This document shows positions 41,985 to 51,937 of a stretch of 64,000 bases of DNA, one piece after another. Under the pieces are notes generated by a model. The model had not been told where the DNA came from, ran no database searches, and saw nothing but the letters and a program-made list of their open reading frames with translations. The position numbers were made by a program, and so were the translations under genes. The stretch's first letter is position 1. The number at the start of each line of letters is the position of its first letter. Source of the DNA: CAZYBO01 sp964645205 (lineage in GTDB: Bacteria; Pseudomonadota; Alphaproteobacteria; Rickettsiales; SXRF01); the NCBI GenBank assembly GCA_964645205.1, contig CAZYBO010000005.1:1-64000 (forward strand), given 5' to 3'.

Positions 41985-43183
41985 AACTCGCCCTGCAATC
42001 TCCCGATAAAGACGGCCATTTCGGTCATTTCGGCGGCCGCTATGTCGCCGAAACGCTGATGCCGCTGATTTTACAAGTGGAGCAGGCCTACGCGAGCGCG
42101 AAAGACGATCCCGCATTCCAGAAAGAGCTGGATTATTATTACACCTATTACATAGGCCGCCCAAGCCCGCTGTATTTTGCAAGCCGCATGACCGAACATT
42201 GCGGCGGCGCGAAAATCTATTTCAAGCGCGACGAGTTGAACCATACCGGCGCGCATAAGATCAACAACTGCATCGGCCAGATTTTATTGGCGAAACGCCT
42301 CGGCAAAACGCGCATCATCGCCGAAACCGGCGCAGGGCAGCACGGCGTGGCCACCGCCACCGTGTGCGCGCTGTTCGGCCTGAAATGCGTGGTGTATATG
42401 GGCGCGAAAGACATCGAGCGCCAAATGCCCAACGTGTTCCGCATGAAGCTGCTCGGCGCCCAGATCGTGCCGGTGGAATCCGGTTCCAAAACGCTGAAAG
42501 ACGCGATGAACGAAGCGCTGCGCGATTGGGTGACGAACGTCGCTGACACGTTTTATCTGATCGGCACCGCCGCAGGCCCTCACCCCTACCCCGCGATGGT
42601 GCGCGATTTCCAGTCCATCATCGGCCGCGAAGTGCGCGAGCAGATCATGAAACAGGAAGGCCGCTTGCCCGACACGCTGGTCGCCTGCATCGGCGGCGGC
42701 AGCAACGCCATCGGCCTGTTTCACCCGTTCCTCGGCGATGAATCGGTGAACATGATCGGCGTGGAAGCCGCAGGGCACGGGCTGGAAACGCACGAGCATG
42801 CGGCTTCGCTGTCCAAAGGAAAACCGGGCGTGCTGCACGGGTGCCGCACCTATTTATTGCAGGATGATGCCGGACAAATTCTCGATGCGCATTCGATTTC
42901 CGCCGGGCTGGATTATCCGGGCGTAGGGCCTGAGCACGCGCTCTTACACGATTCCGGACGCGTGCAATATGTCGGCGTCACCGACGATGAAGCGCTCGCC
43001 GCGTTCCAACTGGTCGCAAAATTAGAGGGCATCATTCCCGCACTGGAACCGTCGCACGCGCTGGCGCATGTGCTGAAACTCGCGCCGTCGCTGCCGGATA
43101 ACCATATACTGGTAGTGAATCTGTGCGGTCGCGGCGATAAGGATATTTTTACCGTCGCCAAAGCGCTGGGTATGTCGATATGA
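41981..43183 (+). CDS. trpB: Tryptophan synthase beta chain
   Basis: PLP enzyme joining indole and serine to make tryptophan. The 400-residue protein has the Schiff-base Lys93 in HTGAHKIN (88-95), GAGQHGVATATVCALFGL, and the PLP phosphate loop IGGGSNAIGLF. ATGA overlaps on both sides with trpF and trpA indicate translational coupling, important for equal amounts of the alpha2beta2 partners. Confidence 0.97.
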   Translation: MKLALQSPDKDGHFGHFGGRYVAETLMPLILQVEQAYASAKDDPAFQKELDYYYTYYIGRPSPLYFASRMTEHCGGAKIYFKRDELNHTGAHKINNCIGQILLAKRLGKTRIIAETGAGQHGVATATVCALFGLKCVVYMGAKDIERQMPNVFRMKLLGAQIVPVESGSKTLKDAMNEALRDWVTNVADTFYLIGTAAGPHPYPAMVRDFQSIIGREVREQIMKQEGRLPDTLVACIGGGSNAIGLFHPFLGDESVNMIGVEAAGHGLETHEHAASLSKGKPGVLHGCRTYLLQDDAGQILDAHSISAGLDYPGVGPEHALLHDSGRVQYVGVTDDEALAAFQLVAKLEGIIPALEPSHALAHVLKLAPSLPDNHILVVNLCGRGDKDIFTVAKALGMSI

Positions 43184-43983
43184 GCGGACGTATCGAAAGA
43201 ACTTTCGCTGTCTTGCGTGAAAAAAACCGCGCGGCGCTCATTCCCTTCATCATGGGCGGCGACCCGGAACTGGCTACCACTGCGGCGTTACTCGATGCGC
43301 TGCCGAAAGCGGGCGCGGATATTATTGAAATCGGCGTGCCGTTCTCCGACCCGATGGCCGATGGAAAAACGATCGAAGCCGCAGGCCAGCGCGCGCTCAA
43401 ATCGGGCACGACGCTGGCGAAAATTCTGGAACTCGTGCGCACATTCCGCAACGGCAATGCCGACACGCCGATCATCCTCATGGGCTACTACAATCCCATC
43501 TACCGTTTTGGCGGCAAGGATTTTTGCGAACAGGCGGCGGAAGCAGGCGTTGACGGGCTGATCATCGTCGACTTGCCGCCGGAAGAAGAACCCGAACTGC
43601 GTGGTTTTATCGACCAGAACGCGCTTTCCCTTATCCGCCTTGTTGCCCCTACCAGCGGCGATGAGCGGCTGCCGCTGCTGGCGAAATCCGCCAGCGGATT
43701 TGTGTATTACATTTCCATTACCGGTATTACCGGTGCAGCCAGCGCCAATCTGGAAACGCTGCGCGCGCAGATCGCGCATATGAAAACCTTCACGCCCTTG
43801 CCGGTGGCCGTCGGGTTCGGCATCAAAACCGCGCAGCAGGCCGCGCAGGTCGGACAATTCGCCGATGCGGTGGTAGTCGGTTCCGCACTGGTTGACCGTA
43901 TCGCCGCGCATAGCGAAAAAAACGCCTGCGTAAAAGCCGCCGTCGATTTCGTCAGCGAAATAGCGCTAGGGTTGAAGCGCTGA
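43180..43983 (+). CDS. trpA: Tryptophan synthase alpha chain
   Basis: Cleaves indole-3-glycerol phosphate to indole and glyceraldehyde 3-phosphate, passing indole to TrpB. The 267-residue TIM barrel has catalytic Glu50 (in IIEIGVPFSDP) and Asp61 (in MADGKTIEAA). It ends the trpFBA set; accD, the usual next gene, is absent, and the 3' end overlaps a convergent glutamine-synthetase-like gene by 32 bases. Confidence 0.96.
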   Translation: MSGRIERTFAVLREKNRAALIPFIMGGDPELATTAALLDALPKAGADIIEIGVPFSDPMADGKTIEAAGQRALKSGTTLAKILELVRTFRNGNADTPIILMGYYNPIYRFGGKDFCEQAAEAGVDGLIIVDLPPEEEPELRGFIDQNALSLIRLVAPTSGDERLPLLAKSASGFVYYISITGITGAASANLETLRAQIAHMKTFTPLPVAVGFGIKTAQQAAQVGQFADAVVVGSALVDRIAAHSEKNACVKAAVDFVSEIALGLKR

Positions 43984-44815
43984 AATACGCCGCTAGTTGC
44001 GCCGATGCTTCCATCTTTGCGCGCGCATCTTCCCATGTCATCGAAAAACCCGGCAACGCATATTGCGGATGCGCCGCATCGCCGTACATCTGCTCACCCG
44101 GCGTTAGACTCCGCGAAAGCCCGTCATGGATCGCCGCCAGCAGCACGGCCAGCACCGCGCCCGCATCCGCGTCTGCGCCCGCCACACGATGCTCGATCCG
44201 CTTTGCGTTATGCGGCGCATCGGGCAAACGCACGGCCACGGTACGATTGTTCGCCCCCCAGCTTACGGTGGTCGGCGCGTTGCCGCCGGGCGAAAACCGC
44301 GCATAGGATTCCGGATGCGGTGCGAACACCGCCATGCAATCCGGCAACCACGCGAGCAGCCCGCCGATACTGAATTTCAGCGCATCGCTCATGGTCTCGT
44401 CATTTTTAAAAAACACATTACCCTGCGCATTCTCCAAATGGATATGCACATGCAGCCCGCTGCCCGGCTCGCCTGGCTTCGGCTTGGCAGAAAAATCGGC
44501 GCGCATGCCATGCGCCTGCGCGCATTCGCATAGTATGGATTTGAGCGCCTGCACATCATCTGCGGATTTCGCTGCATCATGAACCGGCGCGAGCGCCATT
44601 TCATATTGCCCTTCGCCGCGCTCTTTTTCATGGTTGAAAACGCCGATGCCGCCCAACGCGCAACGCGCAAGCACATCGCGCCAAAAGAGGCTTACGCGCG
44701 AGTCATCGGCATTATGCAGATAAAATTCGATCTCAAACGCAACGACCGGTCGCAGGCCAAAATCCGCCTCCAGCCTTCCTTGCAAACGGGATAGATGCTC
44801 AGACGTTAGCGTCAA
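43952..44815 (-). CDS. Short glutamine-synthetase-family protein (lacks N-terminal domain)
   Basis: 287 residues covering only the GS catalytic domain. Metal and substrate residues are present: Glu28 and Glu30 in VVAFEIEFYL, Glu residues in ERGEGQYEMAL (66-76), the GSGLHVHIHL motif, PTTVSWGANNRTVAVRLP and HRVAGADADAGAVLA. The usual ~100-residue N-terminal beta-grasp domain, which completes the active site of the neighbouring subunit, is missing. The only in-frame upstream start is TTG at 44813-44815, inside the end of trxA. Sequence type is nearer gamma-glutamylpolyamine (PuuA-like) enzymes than GlnA. It may be a degenerating gene or a trimmed homologue with another role. Confidence 0.65.
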   Translation of the reverse strand: MTLTSEHLSRLQGRLEADFGLRPVVAFEIEFYLHNADDSRVSLFWRDVLARCALGGIGVFNHEKERGEGQYEMALAPVHDAAKSADDVQALKSILCECAQAHGMRADFSAKPKPGEPGSGLHVHIHLENAQGNVFFKNDETMSDALKFSIGGLLAWLPDCMAVFAPHPESYARFSPGGNAPTTVSWGANNRTVAVRLPDAPHNAKRIEHRVAGADADAGAVLAVLLAAIHDGLSRSLTPGEQMYGDAAHPQYALPGFSMTWEDARAKMEASAQLAAYFSASTLALFR

Positions 44816-45119
44816 TCCATTCCACCAGCTTGCTTTTCGGCAATGCGCCGACCTTGGTGGATACCGCCTGCCCGTTCTTGAACAGGATCAGCGTGGGGAT
44901 GCCGCGCACGCCGAATTTCTGCGGGGTGGCGGGGTTTTTGTCGATATTCACCTTCGCGATGGTGACCTTGCCCGCGCGCTCGGCGGCGATTTCATCGAGC
45001 AAGGGTGCGATCTGGCGACAGGGGCCGCACCATTCCGCCCAGAAATCGACGAGTATCGCGCCGCTGGCCTTCAGGACTTTTTCTTCAAATTCGTTATCGT
45101 TGATATGCAGTGCAGCCAT
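44799..45119 (-). CDS. trxA: Thioredoxin 1
   Basis: General cytoplasmic disulfide reductase, 106 residues, with the active site WCGPC (30-34) and cis-Pro loop RGIPTLILF. It follows addA, as in the common alphaproteobacterial addB-addA-trxA order. Its 3' end overlaps the putative TTG start of the glutamine-synthetase-like gene. Confidence 0.96.
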   Translation of the reverse strand: MAALHINDNEFEEKVLKASGAILVDFWAEWCGPCRQIAPLLDEIAAERAGKVTIAKVNIDKNPATPQKFGVRGIPTLILFKNGQAVSTKVGALPKSKLVEWIDANV

Positions 45120-45150
45120 AAAAACCCCTCGTTAAATACGTCTATACTAT

Positions 45151-48100
45151 CTAGGTACTCCAAACCGCTTCGTCAAGCAACGCCTCATCAAGCACATCCA
45201 GCCTCGGTGCGGCTGTCCATAGCAGCGCGCAGCGTATCGCCTTCTGCGGGTAGATATGCGCCACCACCGCGCGGTAGAGCGCCATCTGCCGCCTGTAAGC
45301 GGCTGGAATATCGTGCATCTGCTCCGGCGGCAAGCGGTTGGTTTTGTAGTCAACCAGCCAGACCTCCGTATCGCCGATCGCCAGCCTGTCGATCTGCCCG
45401 GCCACCGCCACCGGCCTGCCGCCGAACATGACCGTGCCCGCCACCGGCACTTCCGCAAGTGCCGTCGGCGCGAAGAGGAATGCGTAGCGCGGATCGTCAA
45501 GCAACCGCAGCGCTTCGTGCACGCAATCTTCCGTAACGCCGTAAGGCTTTATCAGGTGGCGTGCCGCCGCTTCACGCCTTTTTGGGGCGACCGGCGGGAG
45601 GTATTGCAACAGTATATGAATCGCCGTGCCGCGTGCATAAACGGCGCCGTTCGATAACGGTGAGGCCGCCGACGGCTCGTCCTCCAGCGGGCGCGAGGGT
45701 GAAAGCGGCTTCGGCGGTAGCGGCTCGTCGGGCGGCGCAGCATGCAGGAACGTGAAATCCGTCGCTTGCGCAGTTTTGATCGCAGGTTTTTCTTTTGCAC
45801 GCGGCACGGGCGCGTCGCCCAGGCGCAGCCCCTCGCCCGCCGGGGTTTGACACGCGGCGGCGACAGATGAAAGCCCGGATTTGACAAGGCTATACCAGCA
45901 TTGCTCGTTCAACTTCGTACCCGACGACGCGCCGCATATATACAGCCGATCCTCCGCACGCGTGAGCGCCACGTAGAGCAGCCGCCGGTATTCGGCGAGC
46001 ATCGCGGCATTGCCTTCCCTGCGTAACTCGCCCGCGCGCGCATCGTCATAGGCTTTTCCGGGCGACCATAGCGGCAGCTCGTCGTCCCACCATAGCTTCT
46101 CATGCATGTCGGGCATGCTCACCGTATCGGGCAGAATCACCACCGGCGCCTGCAGGCCTTTGGAACCGTGCACCGTCATGATGCGCACGCAATCTTTCGA
46201 TTGCTCCATGTCACGCTTGATCTGGCTTTCGCTGGCGGTCATCCAGTGCAGAAACCCTTGCAGGCCGGGGATATTTCCCTGCTCGTAGAGCAAAGCCTGC
46301 ATCAGGAATTCGTCGATAGGATCGTTATATTCCTCGCCCATGCGCCCGGTGATACGCCGCCGCAAGCCGAGCGTATCGAGCGCGTGGGCGTACAACTCGT
46401 ACGGCGAAATAAAATCCGCTTTCGCACGCAGCCCAGACAGCAGCGCCACCATCTCCGCGCAATCGCCATGCGCCTGCATGCGTTCCCACACGCTGCGCCC
46501 GCCGCGATCCCAGCAGAGCGTGAATAACATGTCCTCCTCGATACCGAGCATCGGGCTTTTCAACAGCGCCGACAATATCAGATCATCCTCCGCCAGCAGC
46601 AGCCACTGGCCGAGCGCCAGCAAATCCTTCACCGCAAGGTTATTGCCGAGCTTCATGCGATCAGCGCCTGCCACCGCCACGCCACGCCGCTTCAGCGCGC
46701 GCACCAGCGCATCGACGAAACCCGTGCGCGTGCGCACCAGCACCATGATGTCGGACGGTTGCGCGACGCCTTCATCGACCCAGCGGCCGATCGTATCCGC
46801 AAGCGTGCGCGCAAGCAGCGTGGCGGGCGAACGCGCGTTGTTCTCTTCCGGCACCAGCAGCGGCCAAAGCTCCACCAACCCGCCTTCTTTTACCCGCGTG
46901 GGAATATGCGTCAGCACGCTGTCTTCAAACATCAGCCCGGAGCGCGCCTGCGCGCTCGCGAAAATCGCATCCACCGCGCCGAGCACCTGCGGCACCGAGC
47001 GGAACGAACGCGCGAGCATCACTGTGCGCGACTGCATCTGCGCGTCCGCTATGCGCTGCCTGAAATAACGCTGCATGCCGCCGAGCGCCTGCACGTCCGC
47101 GCCTTGAAAGCTGAAGATGGATTGCTTTTCGTCTCCCACCACGAACAACGAGCGCGACACGGTTTTACGCCCAAGGCCGGAGAAAAAATCATGCGTGAGC
47201 GCGTCGATGATCGCCCATTGCTCGGGGTTGGTATCCTGCGCTTCGTCCACCATCACATGGTCGATGCCGCCGTCGAGCTTGAACAATACCCATGCGGAAA
47301 TACCCGGACGCGAAAGCAACGTGCGCGCGGTGAGGATGAGATCGTCGTAATCCATGTGCGCGTGCGCGCGCTTCAGCCCCTCGTAAATTTCCAGCAGCGA
47401 CCCGGCGACCATCAGCACGTTGGCGCTCATCTGCGTAAGCTCCAGCGAAAGCCTGCGCTGCCTGAATCGCCACACGCGCTCTTGTTCGGCTATCATTGCC
47501 GCAACCAGCGCGGGGTCGGTGAGCGAATCTTTTTTAAACAGGCGTTCGCGCCTGCCGTGCTCCAGATTAAGGAATACCAGCTCATACGCGTCTATCAGCG
47601 CAGCCTCGCCGGGATTTTCCAGCCATTTCGCCAGCCCCTGCCCGGTGGTAAGGTCGGTTTTTTCACCCTGCGACAAAATGCCCGCCACGGTGCGCAGATC
47701 CGCAAGTGTGGCCTCGTCATACGCAAAATGTTCAGCCACCAGTTGCGCGAGCGTCATTCCTTCTTTCATGCAGGCGCGTCGCCACAACGCAGACACCGCG
47801 CCCTCGATGCCACCGGGTTTCTGGAAGAGCGAGGAAAACGCCAACTTCTCCTGCACGATTTCGCGCAGCAGCGTGCTAAACCCCTCCTCACCCAGCCGTT
47901 GCGCCAGCGCGGAAATGGCATCCTGCACCGGCTTGTCGTTATTGGCGCGGTTGAAGAGACGCAGCTTCGCTTCCTGCGCCATCTCCTGCTCGCTGCGCGT
48001 ATCCATCACGGAAAAATGCGGGCTTACCTCCGCTTCCAGCGGAAAACGCCGCAGCAACGCCTGACAAAATCCGTGGATGGTTTGGATGCGCACGCCTTCA

Positions 48101-48438
48101 GGCGATTCCAGCACATAAGCGAACAACCCGCGCGCGCGGTTCATCAGCGCTTCATCCGGCTCACGTTCTGCTAATACGCGCAATTCATCGGCGAGCCGCT
48201 GTGCGTCCGCCATCACCCAACGACCAAGTTCTTTCAAAATGCGGTTAGACATTTCCGCCGCAGCCGCGTTGGTAAAGGTCAGGCAGAGGATGCGCTGCGG
48301 CTCCACCCCATGCAGCAACAGGCCGAGCACACGGCGCGTAAGCAGGCTGGTCTTGCCCGATCCTGCGTTGGCGGCCACGAACACCGACATGTCCGGCCTG
48401 AATATGCCGGATTCATAAGCAATTGAATTATTTAACAT
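45151..48438 (-). CDS. addA: Double-strand break repair helicase-nuclease subunit AddA
   Basis: UvrD-type helicase with C-terminal RecB-like nuclease; with AddB it resects DNA ends for recombination. The 1095-residue protein has Walker A ANAGSGKT (23-30), the UvrD motifs LCLTFTNAAAAEM and VMVDEAQDTNPEQW, LFVVGDEKQSIFSFQGA, IMTVHGSKGLQAPVV and LLYVALTRAEDRLYI. The nuclease domain has VWLVDYKTNRLPP and QMALYRAVV. It is separated from addB by an opposite-strand rcdA gene, so it needs its own promoter in 48439-48524. Confidence 0.95.
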   Translation of the reverse strand: MLNNSIAYESGIFRPDMSVFVAANAGSGKTSLLTRRVLGLLLHGVEPQRILCLTFTNAAAAEMSNRILKELGRWVMADAQRLADELRVLAEREPDEALMNRARGLFAYVLESPEGVRIQTIHGFCQALLRRFPLEAEVSPHFSVMDTRSEQEMAQEAKLRLFNRANNDKPVQDAISALAQRLGEEGFSTLLREIVQEKLAFSSLFQKPGGIEGAVSALWRRACMKEGMTLAQLVAEHFAYDEATLADLRTVAGILSQGEKTDLTTGQGLAKWLENPGEAALIDAYELVFLNLEHGRRERLFKKDSLTDPALVAAMIAEQERVWRFRQRRLSLELTQMSANVLMVAGSLLEIYEGLKRAHAHMDYDDLILTARTLLSRPGISAWVLFKLDGGIDHVMVDEAQDTNPEQWAIIDALTHDFFSGLGRKTVSRSLFVVGDEKQSIFSFQGADVQALGGMQRYFRQRIADAQMQSRTVMLARSFRSVPQVLGAVDAIFASAQARSGLMFEDSVLTHIPTRVKEGGLVELWPLLVPEENNARSPATLLARTLADTIGRWVDEGVAQPSDIMVLVRTRTGFVDALVRALKRRGVAVAGADRMKLGNNLAVKDLLALGQWLLLAEDDLILSALLKSPMLGIEEDMLFTLCWDRGGRSVWERMQAHGDCAEMVALLSGLRAKADFISPYELYAHALDTLGLRRRITGRMGEEYNDPIDEFLMQALLYEQGNIPGLQGFLHWMTASESQIKRDMEQSKDCVRIMTVHGSKGLQAPVVILPDTVSMPDMHEKLWWDDELPLWSPGKAYDDARAGELRREGNAAMLAEYRRLLYVALTRAEDRLYICGASSGTKLNEQCWYSLVKSGLSSVAAACQTPAGEGLRLGDAPVPRAKEKPAIKTAQATDFTFLHAAPPDEPLPPKPLSPSRPLEDEPSAASPLSNGAVYARGTAIHILLQYLPPVAPKRREAAARHLIKPYGVTEDCVHEALRLLDDPRYAFLFAPTALAEVPVAGTVMFGGRPVAVAGQIDRLAIGDTEVWLVDYKTNRLPPEQMHDIPAAYRRQMALYRAVVAHIYPQKAIRCALLWTAAPRLDVLDEALLDEAVWST

Positions 48439-48524
48439 TTTGCTTTTGACTGGTTAAAATATTCACAAAACCTTAATAAATAAGCAAGGAAAAATGCGTT
48501 ATAATGCTTAATATATGGAGCGTT

Positions 48525-48953
48525 ATGACCAATAAAATTTCTAACATAATGGTGAACAACGCCGCGCCGAACGTGCTGTTTATGCCGGGCGTGTTCGATG
48601 AAACCATGCAGCTTCTTACCGACGCGCATGAATATTTCCATATGTTCGGCACGGACGACCAGAACAATATCGCCGCCGAATTGCGTACGCTCTATTCCTG
48701 TGAAATGTCGCGCATCACGCTGCGGCTTTCGTCCATCATGGCGTGGCTGCTCGTGCAACGCTCGGTTTTCAGCGGCAAGATTGCGCCGGAAGAAGCGCAT
48801 CGCTACGGACTGGATTTCCAGCATATCTGCCTCGTGGACAACCGCGTGCTTCACGGCGTGCTGCCGAGCTACGTATGTTTCCTGCTCGACCGCAGCCTTG
48901 AACTGTACGAGCGCGTGCAGCGCCTCGACCAGCAGATCAAGCGCATTCACTAG
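48525..48953 (+). CDS. rcdA: DUF1465/RcdA-family protein
   Basis: A 142-residue helical protein matching the RcdA family, a ClpXP adaptor in Caulobacter that promotes cell-cycle proteolysis of CtrA. The signature is the helix pair CEMSRITLRLSSIMAWLLVQRSVFSGKIAPEEA, like the RLTTRLMQVASWLLLQRAV text of family members. I start at the ATG at 48525, with GGAG at 48517-48520; an ATG seven codons earlier lacks this site. It lies divergent to addA and convergent with addB, one base from the addB stop. Whether it adapts CtrA here cannot be told. Confidence 0.78.
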   Translation: MTNKISNIMVNNAAPNVLFMPGVFDETMQLLTDAHEYFHMFGTDDQNNIAAELRTLYSCEMSRITLRLSSIMAWLLVQRSVFSGKIAPEEAHRYGLDFQHICLVDNRVLHGVLPSYVCFLLDRSLELYERVQRLDQQIKRIH

Positions 48954-48954
48954 C

Positions 48955-51873
48955 CTACGCATCGTCCCACTCCTGCCTGCGCGTGAGGTGCGCGTAATCG
49001 TTATGGCGCGAATCGCCGGGCGTGGCAGCGTAAGGTTTCAGCGGATCGTTATAATCCTCGATGAGCGCAACCAGCCGCTGCCTGCACGCCTCAAGGCCGC
49101 CCGGTTTCACTTCGGTGATTTTGCATTGCTTCACATTGCCCGATAATTTCCAGTATTCGAGCGCCTCGATGCGAAGCGCCTGCGGCAACGGCTGCGACAG
49201 CGTGCCATGCAGCGCAACCAGCGCTTCCGCGTAGAGCTGGTTGGCCTCCCCGCGCTCAATTTCAGAAGCGGTGGGCACGATGCCGGTTTTGTAATCGACC
49301 AGCGCGGCCGTCCCGTCACGACGCAGTTCCAGCCGGTCGATGCGCGTAGTCAGCGTGAATGGAAACTCACCGCCAATATCCCACGCCCCTTCCAACTCCG
49401 GCAGCACAGACGAAAGCCCACCGCGCCTCTGTTCTTCACGCGCCACCAGCCATGCCGCCATCGCTTCAAAACGCGGCCACCATAATGCCGCCACCGCCGG
49501 TCGGTCGGCCAGCTCCGCGAATGCCTCGCGGCCTTTTTCCAGCAGCGCCGCATACGGATCGGCAGGCAAAGCGCGCGGCCATGCAAGCAGGAAATATTCC
49601 ATCGCTTTATGCACCAGCGTGCCAAAATCCGCCGCGCCGGGTTCTTCGTCGAGTGCGTCGAGCGCCCTAAGGCCGAGTATGTATTGCGCATACACGCGGT
49701 AGGGATCGCGCAGCCAGTGGTCGATAGCGGTCACGCGTAGTTTGCGCGGGCGGGCTTCCAGCGGGGGCGTGGGCGCGGGCGGCGCCAGCGGCGCCATGGC
49801 AAGCGGCGCGTCCAGTTGCGCTTTGCCCTGCGCGTAGCGCTCACCGGTATGCATGGCGGCAAGCGCCTGCGGGTCGATACCGCCAAGGAGCGTATGCAAC
49901 CGTACCAACCAACGCGACGGCACGGTGGGCGCGCCCTCCACTTTTTGCGCACGCGACAGCACCACCTGCGGCGACGATGCGCACAATAAATACACATCGT
50001 GCGCCGCTTGCCCGATGGCGCGTTCTACTGGAGGCAGGCCGAACGCCGCACGCATCGGGCGGCTCATCCACGGGTCTGCGGGCGGTAGCGCAGGCCAACT
50101 TCCTTCGTTCAGCCCCCCTAAAATCGCGAGATCGTAATGTTGCAAGCGCGCCTCGATCGGACTTACGATATGCAGGCGTGGATGCAGCCCGTAGCGCGGG
50201 CGGCTGCGCGCTTCCGCAAGCAGCGCATCGAAAAATCCGGGGTAGGATTGCGGGTCGATCTCGGGCAACAGCGCGATATGCGCCATCCATTCCGCGAGGC
50301 ATCCCGCAAGCTGCTCGCCCGCATTGCCTGCCCATAAACGATCCTCGCCCGCCAGCCATTCCGCGAAACGCACATGCTCCCTCAGCAACTCTGCGGGCGC
50401 GACAGGGATTTTCCGCGCGAACCATTGCGCCAGCCTGCGCGATTGTTTTTCCAGAGCGACAAGCAGCGCATGCAACGCCGGATATTTCTTCGCGTCCACG
50501 CCTGCGCAAAGCACGGCAAGCCCTTCGCCATAACGCACGCCGCGCAAATATTTCAACTCCAACGTGCGCGAAAGCCTGCGGCATTCTTCCGGCGTGATGC
50601 CGCACGCAGCCAGCGGATGACGCAGCAGCGACAGCAACTCCACCGGCGACGCCTGCGACACCGCCATATCCACCGCCAACCGCAGGAATACCGCAGGCGG
50701 CGTATCGGCCAGCGGACTACCCGCGGAATCGTCGATAGCGATGGAAAAACGCTGCATCTGCGCCGCCACCATGCGCGCCAGCGTGCGGTCGGGCGTGATG
50801 AGCGCCCCCGTTTTACCCGGCATTTCCAGCACTTCGCGCAGGCGGATGGCGATCATGCGCGCCTCATCCTGCAACGTGTCGGCCACTTGCAATTGCATAT
50901 GCGCAAGCCCTTCGCGCAGCGGCGATTGTGTGCGCGGCCATGTGGCGGTGGCAACCGGCGGCAGGAATATATCCCGCAGGCACGACACGCGTTCATCCGC
51001 TGCCTGCGCGGGTAGCGCGGCGACATGTTTGCGTGCGATCCCGATGCCCCCCAGCAATTGCTTGAGCGCATATTGCGGATGCGTTTCCGTCACCAGTTCC
51101 CAGTGCGTATCATCCATCTGCGTATCCAGCCCCGCAAGCACCAGAGCGCCTTTCGGCAGGCGCGCCACCACGCCGAGCAGCGCGGCGGTAGCGGACTGGC
51201 TACCGGTGGAGCCTGCGGCGATGACGGGATAATCCGGCGGGTGTGTCTTCCACGCATCCGCAATCGCCGCCAGCGCAAGATTACGATGCGCAACCGGGTT
51301 GAGCACGCCTTCCTCCTGCTGCAACTGCGGCCAGTATTGCGAAACGATGGTAAGGAAATCGAGCGTCTGCTGCCAATGTTCCTGAAGCTCATCGGGTGCG
51401 AGTGTGCGCAACGCATCCAGCGGCAATTGCTCGCGCTCGGCATCGTCCATGAACCGCGCCAGCTCGCGCGCAAGCTCCAGCGCCTTATCGACCGGGCACC
51501 CTCCTCCTTGCGCAAACCCAAAGCGGGTTTTTTCAAAATTCATCACCAGCCGCGCAAGCAATAATTGCCGGCGCTGCACCGAGATTGCGGGCGGAAGCGA
51601 TTGCGGCAACGCATAACGCAGCAATTCCGCCGCTGCATCTTCCTCATCCACATCGCCCAGCGCGAGCATTTGCGGCAACAACATGGGCTTGCCGCCGGTG
51701 CTGTCGAGAAAGGTTTCGCGCAAGGCGCGGCAGGTGCGGCGGTTTGGTAATAAAATCCTAACTTTTGCCAATCCTTCGCTATCTGAGCCATAAGACTCAA
51801 GAATCCATGCGGCCAACGCCTTCAGGAAGGGCGCCTGCGCGGGCACATAATAGCAATGTTGCGGCGGATTCAT
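48955..51873 (-). CDS. addB: Double-strand break repair nuclease subunit AddB
   Basis: Partner of AddA: an inactivated helicase-like scaffold with a C-terminal PDDEXK nuclease. The 972-residue protein has a degenerate N-terminal ATPase region (KVRILLPNRRTCRALRE), the HIVSPIEARL and AILGGLNEGSWP segments typical of alphaproteobacterial AddB, and a nuclease domain from about 710 with VTAIDHWLRDPYRVYA, GTLVHKAMEYFL, TAALVDYKTG and NQLYAEALVAL. Divergent from the RepA-like ATPase gene across 64 bases. Confidence 0.93.
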   Translation of the reverse strand: MNPPQHCYYVPAQAPFLKALAAWILESYGSDSEGLAKVRILLPNRRTCRALRETFLDSTGGKPMLLPQMLALGDVDEEDAAAELLRYALPQSLPPAISVQRRQLLLARLVMNFEKTRFGFAQGGGCPVDKALELARELARFMDDAEREQLPLDALRTLAPDELQEHWQQTLDFLTIVSQYWPQLQQEEGVLNPVAHRNLALAAIADAWKTHPPDYPVIAAGSTGSQSATAALLGVVARLPKGALVLAGLDTQMDDTHWELVTETHPQYALKQLLGGIGIARKHVAALPAQAADERVSCLRDIFLPPVATATWPRTQSPLREGLAHMQLQVADTLQDEARMIAIRLREVLEMPGKTGALITPDRTLARMVAAQMQRFSIAIDDSAGSPLADTPPAVFLRLAVDMAVSQASPVELLSLLRHPLAACGITPEECRRLSRTLELKYLRGVRYGEGLAVLCAGVDAKKYPALHALLVALEKQSRRLAQWFARKIPVAPAELLREHVRFAEWLAGEDRLWAGNAGEQLAGCLAEWMAHIALLPEIDPQSYPGFFDALLAEARSRPRYGLHPRLHIVSPIEARLQHYDLAILGGLNEGSWPALPPADPWMSRPMRAAFGLPPVERAIGQAAHDVYLLCASSPQVVLSRAQKVEGAPTVPSRWLVRLHTLLGGIDPQALAAMHTGERYAQGKAQLDAPLAMAPLAPPAPTPPLEARPRKLRVTAIDHWLRDPYRVYAQYILGLRALDALDEEPGAADFGTLVHKAMEYFLLAWPRALPADPYAALLEKGREAFAELADRPAVAALWWPRFEAMAAWLVAREEQRRGGLSSVLPELEGAWDIGGEFPFTLTTRIDRLELRRDGTAALVDYKTGIVPTASEIERGEANQLYAEALVALHGTLSQPLPQALRIEALEYWKLSGNVKQCKITEVKPGGLEACRQRLVALIEDYNDPLKPYAATPGDSRHNDYAHLTRRQEWDDA

Positions 51874-51937
51874 TGTATTTTAACCTTAAAAAGGGTATAA
51901 ATATGAGGTACTTTATTAGGGAATCACCGCTCACGCA

